Shown: positions 1 through 4,984, counted from the stretch's first letter. The stretch: DNA of 5,556 bases from an uncultured Oscillospiraceae bacterium (GCA_934565425.1 CAKTHW010000100.1:1-5556); one strand, 5' to 3'. Made by a program: numbers and translations. Notes: a model not told the origin generated them from the sequence alone.

Positions 1-3
1 AAA

Positions 4-38
4 TAACACCTGAATACAGAGTTGTCTTCCAGGTGTTA
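4..38 (-). terminator. Candidate terminator hairpin of the FMN riboswitch expression platform
   Basis: Positions 4-12 and 30-38 form a perfect 9-bp inverted repeat (TAACACCTG / CAGGTGTTA) with a 17-nt loop. On the minus strand the stem is followed by at least TTT before the window ends, which would fit an attenuator terminator lying downstream of the aptamer. The U-tract cannot be seen in full, so the call is tentative. The loop holds a second copy of the GAAGAC sequence of the aptamer's closing helix, which suggests a switching role. It could instead be an anti-terminator or ribosome-site sequestering element. Confidence 0.45.
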
Positions 39-57
39 AATATCATTTTGGCGTGCG

Positions 58-83
58 AAAAAGGGTGATGAGACTCCCACCAC
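58..83 (-). terminator. Weak hairpin plus U5 in the riboswitch leader
   Basis: Read on the minus strand, GTGGTG (83-78) can pair with CATCAC (70-65), including one G-U pair, around a 7-nt loop. Two C bases and then five T follow (62-58). It lies between the FMN aptamer and the stronger hairpin at 4-38. The stem is short, so it may be a minor attenuator, part of an alternative structure, or chance. Confidence 0.25.
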
Positions 84-111
84 AAATCTATCATACACGA
101 CATTATAACAC

Positions 112-222
112 GTCTTCTTCCATCCAGACTATCACTGTTGGTTCCGGAGTTGCACCGAATCCTGCGCCGAAACGCTCGCGGACTTTGACCGCCAATCGGG
201 AATTTCACCCTGCCCTGAAGAC
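112..222 (-). promoter_or_regulatory. FMN riboswitch (RFN element) aptamer
   Basis: The minus strand carries the conserved RFN blocks in order: the closing-helix arm GTCTTC, AGGGCAGGGTGAAATTCCCG, GGCGGT, GTCCGCGAGCG, GCAGGATTCGGTGCAACTCC, GGAACCAACAGT, AGTCTGGATGGAAG, and the closing arm GAAGAC. These form the multi-helix junction that binds flavin mononucleotide. In Bacillota this element normally turns down riboflavin synthesis (ribDEAH-type) operons or the riboflavin transporter RibU when FMN is plentiful, usually by transcription termination. The controlled gene lies left of position 1 and is not visible. The aptamer looks complete and intact, and a good promoter sits just upstream of it. 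Confidence 0.96.
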
Positions 223-244
223 ACCACTATTCAGCTGTGATTAC

Positions 245-273
245 AGTATAGCACGGTCGATTTCCGTTGACAA
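245..273 (-). promoter_or_regulatory. Sigma-A-type promoter of the FMN riboswitch transcript
   Basis: On the minus strand, TTGTCA (273-268) and TATACT (250-245) are separated by exactly 17 bp, close to the housekeeping consensus. Transcription would start near 238, about 15 nt before the first arm of the FMN aptamer, which is where a riboswitch promoter should lie. Confidence 0.82.
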
Positions 274-335
274 GGGGGGAGACCGAGAAAAAATGCACAG
301 GAATGTGGACAAGTTTTTGACGGCCTCCCGACTGG

Positions 336-1169
336 TCACCAGGTCATGGCAAATTCCACAAACTCTGGCACCGCTGCTTTGCCGATCATGGGTACGCCCT
401 TGTCCAGCCCACGCAAGGTCTCCAGCTCCGCCTCGGTCAGCGTGAAATCAAAGATCGCCAGATTTTCCGCCATCCGCTCCGGATGCACGCTCTTGGGGAT
501 GGCGACAATGCCCTGCTGGGTCAAAAAGCGCAGCAGGATCTGTCCCGACGTCTTGCCATACCGCTCCGCCAGCGCCAGCACCTGGGGTTCTGCGAACATC
601 TCCCCACGCTGTCCCTGTCCCAGCGGCGCATAGGCCATATGCTGCACCTGGTACTTGTCCAGCCACACCCGTTCCGTCTGCCGCTGGCAGTGGAGGTTGG
701 TCTCGATCTGGTTCACCGCCGGAGTCACCTGGTTGAACTGCATCAGGTCGATCATCCGGTCCGGGTCGAAGTTGGAGATGCCGATGGCGCGGACTACGCC
801 TTCCTGGTACAGTCGTTCCAGCTCTCGCCAGGCGGCATAGTAGTTTCCAAAGGGCCAGTGGAGGAGCACCAGATCCAGGTAGTCGGTCTGGAGCTTGTCC
901 AGAGAGGCCAGCACTGTGTCTCGGGCGTGGTCGTAGGAGCGGAAGTTGACCTTGGTGGCCAGGAACAGGTCGCTGCGGGCGATGCCGCTGGCCTGGATGC
1001 CCTGGCCCACTGCGGCCTCGTTGCCGTAGGCTTCCGCCGTGTCGATGAGCCGGTAACCGGTCTGGATGGCGGCGCACACGGCGTCCCGGCAGGCTGCGTC
1101 GTTCATCTGAAAGGTGCCAAAGCCCAGCAGGGGCATGGTCTGGCCGTTGTTCAGGGTGGTAAATTCCAT
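336..1169 (-). CDS. Aldo/keto reductase (AKR family)
   Basis: This is a 277-residue NAD(P)H-dependent oxidoreductase with the (beta/alpha)8 aldo/keto reductase fold. It is expected to reduce aldehydes and ketones in the cytoplasm, such as methylglyoxal, other reactive carbonyls or diketogluconate-type substrates. The catalytic tetrad is complete: D43 and Y48 in LIDTAEAYGNE, K73 in ATKV, and H104 in LLHWP. Near the C-terminus IPKSVHPERMAEN (K226, S227, R232, N236) matches the NADPH 2'-phosphate-binding motif. The ATG at 1169 is preferred because GGAGGG lies 5 nt upstream and the product then begins at the family's first strand; the frame stays open to 1250, but that extension crosses the promoter. 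Length is normal. It is transcribed divergently from a MerR-family gene and has a MerR-type promoter. The subfamily resembles the 2,5-diketo-D-gluconate reductase/YtbE group; the substrate is not determinable here. Confidence 0.95.
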   Translation of the reverse strand: MEFTTLNNGQTMPLLGFGTFQMNDAACRDAVCAAIQTGYRLIDTAEAYGNEAAVGQGIQASGIARSDLFLATKVNFRSYDHARDTVLASLDKLQTDYLDLVLLHWPFGNYYAAWRELERLYQEGVVRAIGISNFDPDRMIDLMQFNQVTPAVNQIETNLHCQRQTERVWLDKYQVQHMAYAPLGQGQRGEMFAEPQVLALAERYGKTSGQILLRFLTQQGIVAIPKSVHPERMAENLAIFDFTLTEAELETLRGLDKGVPMIGKAAVPEFVEFAMTW

Positions 1170-1189
1170 AAAAACCCTCCATTCTGAGA

Positions 1190-1218
1190 TTGCGTCATGG
1201 GATGTTTGGTGGTATCCT
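1190..1218 (+). promoter_or_regulatory. Candidate promoter for the MerR gene
   Basis: TTGCGT (1190-1195) and TATCCT (1213-1218) on the plus strand have a 17-bp spacer. This would place the start of the regulator's mRNA near 1225, about 55 nt before its ATG. The transcript would then cross the dyad operator, which would allow autorepression. The -35 match is only moderate. Its -10 is the mirror half of a short palindrome (1213-1225) whose other half is the -10 of the divergent reductase promoter. Confidence 0.35.
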
Positions 1219-1219
1219 G

Positions 1220-1250
1220 AGGATAGCACCTTCGAGTAACTCGAAGTCAA
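1220..1250 (-). promoter_or_regulatory. MerR-type promoter of the aldo/keto reductase, 19-bp spacer
   Basis: On the minus strand, TTGACT (1250-1245) and TATCCT (1225-1220) are separated by 19 bp, two more than optimal. This over-long spacer is the signature of promoters activated by MerR-family proteins, which untwist the DNA to realign the two boxes. Arrangement and wording closely resemble the classical mer operon promoter. The start site would lie near 1213, giving a leader of about 44 nt before the reductase ATG. Confidence 0.88.
1230..1246. promoter_or_regulatory. MerR-family operator (perfect dyad)
   Basis: CTTCGAG-TAA-CTCGAAG is a perfect 7+3+7 inverted repeat lying almost entirely within the 19-bp spacer and abutting the -35 box of the reductase promoter. 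Position and form match known MerR-family operators, including those of the AdhR/NmlR aldehyde-responsive group. The adjacent MerR gene (start 1280) is the obvious binding protein; that assignment is inferred from position. Confidence 0.88.
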
Positions 1251-1279
1251 GGGCTTTTTTCAAGTTTGGGAGGGAAGTT

Positions 1280-1708
1280 ATGACCTATACCATCAAACAG
1301 TTCGCCGAACTGTTCCACACCAGCGAGCACACCATCCGCTACTACACCGACATAGAACTGCTCCCCTGCCGCCGGGACAAGGGGAACCGACGGGTTTTTG
1401 ACGAGGAGTCGGTGAACTGGATGCAGGGCATCACCTGCCTGAAGGGCTGCGGCGCGTCCATCGAGGACATCAAGGAGTACTGCGCCCTCTGCCGCCTGCC
1501 CGAGTCCCAGGAGAACCTACAGGCTCGCTACCAGATCATCCTCCGCCAGCGGGAGCAGGCATATCAACGCCTGGCGGAAGCCCAAGCCACGGTGGACTAT
1601 ATGAACGGGAAGGTGGCGCACTATGAGGCAATCCTGTCCGGTGCCATCCCGGACGACAGCAACCCCAGCCAGTGGACGAAGAAAAACCGACCGGAAAAAC
1701 ATCAATAA
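1280..1708 (+). CDS. MerR-family transcriptional regulator, likely carbonyl/thiol-stress sensor
   Basis: This 142-residue DNA-binding regulator has an N-terminal winged helix-turn-helix (residues 3-27, IKQFAELFHTSEHTIRYYTD), a wing with GNRRVF (35-40), a second helical pair (about 43-70) and a dimerisation coiled coil (about 76-117, rich in Q, R, E and A). Cysteines at 30, 53, 57, 68 and 71 are prominent. C53 sits in the ITCLK context of the conserved cysteine of AdhR/NmlR-type regulators, which respond to aldehydes or nitrosative stress. The ATG at 1280 is chosen because GGGAGGGA lies 5-12 nt upstream and the product begins exactly at the HTH; the open frame back to 1190 is promoter DNA. It is expected to control the divergent aldo/keto reductase through the dyad at 1230-1246. 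The inducer is inferred, not shown. Confidence 0.92.
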   Translation: MTYTIKQFAELFHTSEHTIRYYTDIELLPCRRDKGNRRVFDEESVNWMQGITCLKGCGASIEDIKEYCALCRLPESQENLQARYQIILRQREQAYQRLAEAQATVDYMNGKVAHYEAILSGAIPDDSNPSQWTKKNRPEKHQ

Positions 1709-1738
1709 AAAACAGGAGACCGGGGTCTCCTGTTTTTT
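1707..1738. terminator. Bidirectional intrinsic terminator
   Basis: ACAGGAGAC and GTCTCCTGT pair around a CGGG tetraloop. The stem is flanked by six A on the left and seven T on the right, so each strand shows a GC-rich stem followed by a T-run. It begins inside the TAA stop of the MerR gene on the plus strand and lies 6 nt beyond the stop of the unknown minus-strand gene, so it can end both convergent transcripts. Confidence 0.93.
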
Positions 1739-1744
1739 TGTCGA

Positions 1745-2335
1745 TCAGAGGAATTCATTGATGTCCGCCGCAAACGCCTGGTTCATGGCGATGCCGGAGG
1801 ACAGGAGGAAGGTTGCCGCGTCGTTCAGGTTCACGTGAGTGGGGATGTCGATGACCAGCAGCTCTTCCTGAGTCGGGTACATCATGGGCAGGGACACATA
1901 TCCGATGCAGCCATCCGCCAGGAGCGGCCAGCCGTGATCGTCCAGCGTCGCCCCTTCCGGACGCAGGAGCAGGTCAGAGCCGCGGTCGGAGGTGAGATAC
2001 TCCAAGGTCTGGGGCTCTTCCTGCCATTCGTCTGCCACGATGCCGCTGAAATAGGGCTGCAGCTGCTCCAGGAAAAAGGCGTCGGAGAACTGTTCCTGAG
2101 TCACCTCGCCCAGCAACTGTTCCAGCTGCCCCAGGGTGACCTCCGCCGGGATCTCCAGCCGCAGTCCCGTCAGGTTCTCTTCCTTTTGGTCGAACATCTT
2201 GTACAGATCCACGATGACCGTGCTGGTAAACAGCGCCCCCTTGCCATAGCGCACCATGTCGTCCAGGTCTGCCTCATAGGCGCGCTGCCGCGCGGCCTGC
2301 ATCGCAAGGATGTCTTGTAACTTCATACTGTTCAC
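1745..2335 (-). CDS. Hypothetical acidic protein, last gene of the icd unit
   Basis: I do not recognise this protein. It has 196 residues if it starts at the GTG at 2335, or 193 from the ATG at 2326. The GTG overlaps the TGA of the preceding dehydrogenase (GTGA, 4 nt), which indicates translational coupling; neither start has a strong Shine-Dalgarno sequence. The product is acidic and soluble-looking, with no signal peptide or membrane helix and a single cysteine (C143). The N-terminal part (about 4-50) is helical and charged; the middle (58-100) contains LRLEIPAEVTLGQLEQLLGEV, suggesting a strand-helix unit; the C-terminal half has short hydrophobic strands (LLVIDIPTHV, 159-168). Its position suggests a role linked to the dehydrogenase or IDH, or an accessory protein, but no function can be assigned. 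Reading-frame integrity and the terminator directly after it support a real gene. Confidence 0.82.
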   Translation of the reverse strand: MNSMKLQDILAMQAARQRAYEADLDDMVRYGKGALFTSTVIVDLYKMFDQKEENLTGLRLEIPAEVTLGQLEQLLGEVTQEQFSDAFFLEQLQPYFSGIVADEWQEEPQTLEYLTSDRGSDLLLRPEGATLDDHGWPLLADGCIGYVSLPMMYPTQEELLVIDIPTHVNLNDAATFLLSSGIAMNQAFAADINEFL

Positions 2336-3294
2336 GGATTCACCACATTCTGAGGCTTGCCGTCCAGGAAGCAGCGGAGGTTGTCCACGGCGATGTTCAT
2401 CAGCCGCTGACGGGCTTCCTTGGTGGCCCAGGCGATGTGGGGGGTCATGATGCAGTTCTTAGCAGTCAGCAGGGGGCTGGTGGCGGGCAGGGGTTCCACA
2501 GCGGCCACGTCCAGACCGGCGGCGTAGATCTTGCCGCTGTTCAGAGCGTCTGCCACGTCCTGCTCCACGATGAGCGCGCCGCGGGCGGTGTTCAGCAAAA
2601 TGACGCCGTCCTTCATCTTGGCGATGGCGTCCTTGTTGATCATCTCACGGTTCTCCGGGAACAGGGGGCAGTGGAGGGAGATGATGTCGGACTGGGCGTA
2701 CAGGGTGTCCAGGTCTACGTAGGTGCCGATGGCCTTGCCTGCCTCAGTGGGATGGGAGCCGGTGGCCAGGACGTTCATGCCCAGGGCGCGGGCAACCTTA
2801 CCCACAGACTGACCGATGGAGCCGAAGCCGATGATGCCGATGGTCTTATGTGCCAGCTCCATCAGGGGGAAGTCCCAGAAGCAGAAGTCGGCGCAGGCAG
2901 ACCATTCACCGGCGTGAACCCGCTCACTGTGGTGCCCCACATGGCTGCAAATTTCCAGCAGCAGCGCCAGGGTCATCTGGGTCACCGCGTCGGTGCTGTA
3001 GCCGGGGACATTGCAGACCACCACACCGTGTGCCTTGGCGGCGTCGATGTCCACGATGTTGTAGCCGGTGGCCAGGATGCCCACGAACTTCAGGTTGGGG
3101 CAGGCGTCAAAGATGGCGGCGGACAGGGGGGTCTTGTTGGTAAAAACCAGCTCGGCGTCCCCGATGCGCTCCAAAATGGTCTTGCGGTCGAAGGGCGTCC
3201 GGTCATAAATGGTCAGATCCCCCAGCTTGCGCAGCTCGTCCCAGCTCAGGTCACCGGGATTGCCAGCGTAGCCGTCCAGTACTACGATTTTCAT
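2332..3294 (-). CDS. D-2-hydroxyacid dehydrogenase (hydroxypyruvate reductase/glycerate dehydrogenase-like)
   Basis: This 320-residue cytoplasmic oxidoreductase interconverts a 2-keto acid and a D-2-hydroxy acid. The Rossmann motif GFGSIG is at 156-161. The catalytic triad is R238 (NTARGALI), E267 (VEPLP) and H286 (TPHIAW), all in family order. The N-terminal MKIVVLDGY and NPGDLSW resemble clostridial and Bacteroides proteins usually annotated as glycerate dehydrogenase. The second Rossmann strand ends in NVLATGSHP (174-182), with no Asp or Glu where NAD-specific members usually have one, so NADP(H) use is possible. The ATG at 3294 is preferred over an adjacent GTG at 3297 because AAGGAGGT is then ideally spaced. 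It lies 42 nt downstream of icd with no terminator between them, and its stop overlaps the next start. Hydroxypyruvate, glyoxylate or 2-oxoglutarate are all conceivable substrates. Confidence 0.92.
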   Translation of the reverse strand: MKIVVLDGYAGNPGDLSWDELRKLGDLTIYDRTPFDRKTILERIGDAELVFTNKTPLSAAIFDACPNLKFVGILATGYNIVDIDAAKAHGVVVCNVPGYSTDAVTQMTLALLLEICSHVGHHSERVHAGEWSACADFCFWDFPLMELAHKTIGIIGFGSIGQSVGKVARALGMNVLATGSHPTEAGKAIGTYVDLDTLYAQSDIISLHCPLFPENREMINKDAIAKMKDGVILLNTARGALIVEQDVADALNSGKIYAAGLDVAAVEPLPATSPLLTAKNCIMTPHIAWATKEARQRLMNIAVDNLRCFLDGKPQNVVNP

Positions 3295-3301
3295 CACAAT
3301 T

Positions 3302-3309
3302 ACCTCCTT
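3302..3309 (-). promoter_or_regulatory. Strong ribosome binding site deciding the dehydrogenase start
   Basis: The minus strand reads AAGGAGGT, a full anti-16S match. It leaves 7-8 nt to the ATG at 3294 but only about 4-5 nt to the GTG at 3297, so ATG is the better start. An independent, strong site in the icd-dehydrogenase gap suggests efficient translation of the second gene. Confidence 0.8.
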
Positions 3310-3336
3310 AGATGTATGGTTCTATCTTTCTGGAAA

Positions 3337-4551
3337 TCAGCTGAGTTTTGCCTCCAGATGGTTCCGAATCTCCTTCAAAAAGGCGATGCTGCTCACCTTC
3401 TGAGCAGGCTCCTCGCCCTCCCACAGCAGCGCCAGGTCGCCGGTCATGACGCCGGAGCGGATGGTGTCCAGGGTAGCCCCTTCCAGTGCGTCGGCGAACT
3501 GACCCAGCTCCGGGATGCCGTCCAGTTCCCCACGCTTGCGCAGGGCGCCAGACCAGGCGAAGATGGTGGCCACAGGGTTGGTGGAGGTCTCCTTGCCCTT
3601 GAGATACTTGTAGTAGTGGCGGGTCACGGTGCCGTGAGCGGCCTCGTACTCGTAGTTGCCGTCGGGGCTGACCAGGACAGAGGTCATCATAGCCAGGGAG
3701 CCGAAGGCGGTGGAGACCATATCGCTCATCACGTCGCCGTCATAGTTCTTGCACGCCCAGATGAACCCACCCTTGCTGCGGATGACCCGGGCGACGGCGT
3801 CGTCGATGAGGGTGTAGAAATAGGTGATGCCCAGTTCCTTGAATTTTGCCTCATATTCCGCGGCAAAGATTTCCGCGAAAATATCCTTGAACCGGTGGTC
3901 ATACTGCTTGGAGATGGTGTCCTTGGTGGAGAACCACAGATCCTGCTTGGTGTCGATGGCATACTGGAAGCAGGAGCGGGCGAAGGAGTAGATGGAGGAA
4001 TCCTTGTTGAACTGCCCCTGCAGGACGCCGGGACACTCGAAGTCGTAGATGGTCTTCCGGAATTCCGTCCCATCCTCCCCGTGGAACAGCAGCTCCGCCT
4101 TGCCGGGGCAGGGGACCCGGTAGTCGGTGGCCTTGTACACGTCGCCGAAGGCGTGACGGGCGATGGTGATAGGCGCCTGCCAGTTCTTGACCACCGGGGA
4201 GATGCCCTCCACCATGATGGGGGTGCGGAACACGGTGCCGTCCAGGATGGAACGGATGGTGCCGTTGGGGCTCTTCCACATCTCGGTCAGCTTGTACTCC
4301 TCCATCCGCTGGGCGTTGGGGGTGATGGTGGCGCACTTGACGGCCACGCCATACTTTTTGGTGGCGTTGGCGGCGTCGATGGTCACCTGGTCGCCGGTCT
4401 TGTCCCGTTCCGGCAGACCCAGGTCGTAGTATTCCGTCTTCAGGTCCACGAAGGGCAGCAGCAGCTCCTCTTTGATCTCCTTCCAGAGGATGCGGGTCAT
4501 CTCGTCCCCGTCCATCTCCACCAGGGGAGTGGTCATTTTGATCTTATCCAT
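3337..4551 (-). CDS. icd: NADP-dependent isocitrate dehydrogenase (homodimeric, eukaryote-like type)
   Basis: This 404-residue enzyme converts isocitrate and NADP+ to 2-oxoglutarate, CO2 and NADPH, supplying glutamate precursor and reducing power in the cytoplasm. It closely parallels the cytosolic/mitochondrial human IDH1/IDH2 type rather than the E. coli type. WKSPNGTIR carries S94, N96 and R100; R109 and R132 (IARHAFGD) bind isocitrate; Y139 and K210 are the acid-base pair; D250/D251, D273 and D277 (NYDGDVMSD) bind the metal. HGTVTRH (306-312) includes R311 and H312, equivalent to the residues that contact the NADP 2'-phosphate in human IDH1. Length is full. The start at 4551 has GAGG about 8 nt upstream and a promoter at 4605-4633. 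It is the first gene of a likely three-gene unit. No broken or missing active-site residue was noticed. Confidence 0.97.
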   Translation of the reverse strand: MDKIKMTTPLVEMDGDEMTRILWKEIKEELLLPFVDLKTEYYDLGLPERDKTGDQVTIDAANATKKYGVAVKCATITPNAQRMEEYKLTEMWKSPNGTIRSILDGTVFRTPIMVEGISPVVKNWQAPITIARHAFGDVYKATDYRVPCPGKAELLFHGEDGTEFRKTIYDFECPGVLQGQFNKDSSIYSFARSCFQYAIDTKQDLWFSTKDTISKQYDHRFKDIFAEIFAAEYEAKFKELGITYFYTLIDDAVARVIRSKGGFIWACKNYDGDVMSDMVSTAFGSLAMMTSVLVSPDGNYEYEAAHGTVTRHYYKYLKGKETSTNPVATIFAWSGALRKRGELDGIPELGQFADALEGATLDTIRSGVMTGDLALLWEGEEPAQKVSSIAFLKEIRNHLEAKLS

Positions 4552-4604
4552 ATTTCATACCTCGTCTCTGTGTTGGGCGTTGTGGTAAATTTGGCGATAG
4601 TACT

Positions 4605-4633
4605 ATTGTAGCCACAACCGAGGCCGGAGGCAA
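4605..4633 (-). promoter_or_regulatory. icd: Sigma-A-type promoter of the icd operon
   Basis: On the minus strand, TTGCCT (4633-4628) and TACAAT (4610-4605) are separated by 17 bp. The start site would fall near 4598, giving a leader of about 47 nt before the icd ATG. A perfect 10-bp palindrome, ATAGTACTAT (4597-4606), overlaps the end of the -10 box and the predicted start site and could be an operator half or coincidence. Confidence 0.72.
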
Positions 4634-4671
4634 GAGACAAAGTGCCCAAAAGAACTTTCCAAAATGAAAGT

Positions 4672-4707
4672 GGAACGGGAGAACCTTGCAAAAAGCTCTC
4701 CCGTTCC
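4672..4707 (-). terminator. Probable terminator of the sod/ferritin-like unit
   Basis: GGAACGGGAGA (4672-4682) and TCTCCCGTTCC (4697-4707) form a perfect 11-bp stem with a 14-nt loop, 6 nt past the stop of the ferritin-like gene. On the minus strand the stem is followed by ACTTTCATTTT, an interrupted U-tract, so termination may be less than complete. It separates this unit from the icd promoter. Confidence 0.72.
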
Positions 4708-4713
4708 CGTCTG

Positions 4714-4950
4714 TCAGTCCTTCAAATATTCATCCTGGCAGTTCTGCAGCAGCTGCCGGAACCGTCTGGCGTGCATGGCCTCGTCCTCAGCGAACTGGTC
4801 AAAGATGCGGCACACATCGTCGTTGTCCTTGATCTCCTGCTTGTAGGCCTGGTAATCCAGCACCAATTCCATAGAGTTCTCCCAGGCTCGGAGCAGCCGA
4901 TCCCGGGTGTTGATCTTTACGGCGTTGTCGCCTAAGCGTTCCCGTCTCAT
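4714..4950 (-). CDS. Small two-helix ferritin-like protein
   Basis: This 78-residue protein is almost entirely predicted helical. Helix one spans about 16-40 (RDRLLRAWENSMELVLDYQ, with two glutamates four apart, E24 and E28) and helix two about 44-70 (IFDQFAEDEAMHARRF), containing the ExxH motif E57/H60 typical of di-iron ferritin-like and rubrerythrin proteins. That is only half of a four-helix bundle, so iron binding would need dimerisation, as in encapsulated ferritins. The ATG at 4950 is preferred over the ATG at 4956: AGGAGG is 6 nt from the former but touches the latter. It lies 58 nt downstream of a superoxide dismutase gene with no terminator between, so the two are probably co-transcribed and act in oxidative stress or iron handling. 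It could also be a metal-free structural relative; family membership is inferred from the motif. Confidence 0.78.
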   Translation of the reverse strand: MRRERLGDNAVKINTRDRLLRAWENSMELVLDYQAYKQEIKDNDDVCRIFDQFAEDEAMHARRFRQLLQNCQDEYLKD

Positions 4951-4956
4951 GGTCAT

Positions 4957-4984
4957 CCTCCTGTCGTCTAAACTGCGTACAGGA
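4957..4984 (-). promoter_or_regulatory. Ribosome binding site inside a small hairpin
   Basis: The AGGAGG site (4962-4957) decides the start of the ferritin-like gene at 4950. TCCTGT (4984-4979) can pair perfectly with ACAGGA (4964-4959), which covers most of the ribosome binding site, around a 14-nt loop. Such a 6-bp stem might modulate translation of the second gene; it is weak and may be fortuitous. The ribosome binding site itself is clear. Confidence 0.45.

Larger units (their letters stand above)
1..335. other. Gene-free leader region
   Basis: No convincing coding region is present here on either strand. On the minus strand the stretch holds a promoter, an FMN riboswitch and candidate regulatory hairpins, all listed separately, that serve a gene beyond the left edge. 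The part between the aldo/keto reductase stop and the promoter (274-335) shows no clear intrinsic terminator, so some readthrough from the reductase gene into the riboswitch leader is possible. Confidence 0.75.

Noticed and set aside
1..103. Minus-strand open frame from an ATG at 103 (also ATGs at 94 and 46) running off the left edge
   Set aside because: No Shine-Dalgarno sequence precedes any of these ATGs, and the frame runs through the riboswitch hairpins, so it is more likely untranslated leader.
53..445. 130-codon plus-strand frame across the riboswitch
   Set aside because: It lies antisense to a highly conserved structured RNA and to the end of the reductase gene, and its translation resembles no protein.
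448..1187. Open frames overlapping the aldo/keto reductase on both strands (244 and 234 codons)
   Set aside because: Low-complexity translations without motifs, in the shadow of a reductase with an intact catalytic tetrad.
1835..2320. 161-codon plus-strand frame opposite the hypothetical acidic protein
   Set aside because: It has a skewed His/Gln/Arg composition and no evident ribosome binding site. The minus-strand frame has operon context and a terminator. Because that gene is itself unknown, this choice is slightly less certain than the others.
2437..4611. A 724-codon plus-strand open frame, antisense to the dehydrogenase and icd genes
   Set aside because: It is rich in Gly, Val, His and Asp, has no recognisable domain, and lies wholly opposite two genes with complete catalytic motifs. 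Such long mirror frames are typical of GC-rich coding DNA.
4654..4671. Inverted repeat ACTTTC/GAAAGT between icd and the ferritin-like gene
   Set aside because: It is a 6-bp AT-rich stem in a short AT-rich patch. It may be the interrupted U-tract of the neighbouring terminator, and no separate role is supported.
4736..4956. Full-length rubrerythrin or bacterioferritin broken to a fragment
   Set aside because: The short gene has its own well-placed ribosome binding site, start and terminator, and the flanking DNA holds no remnant of a second helix pair or rubredoxin domain, so it looks naturally small.
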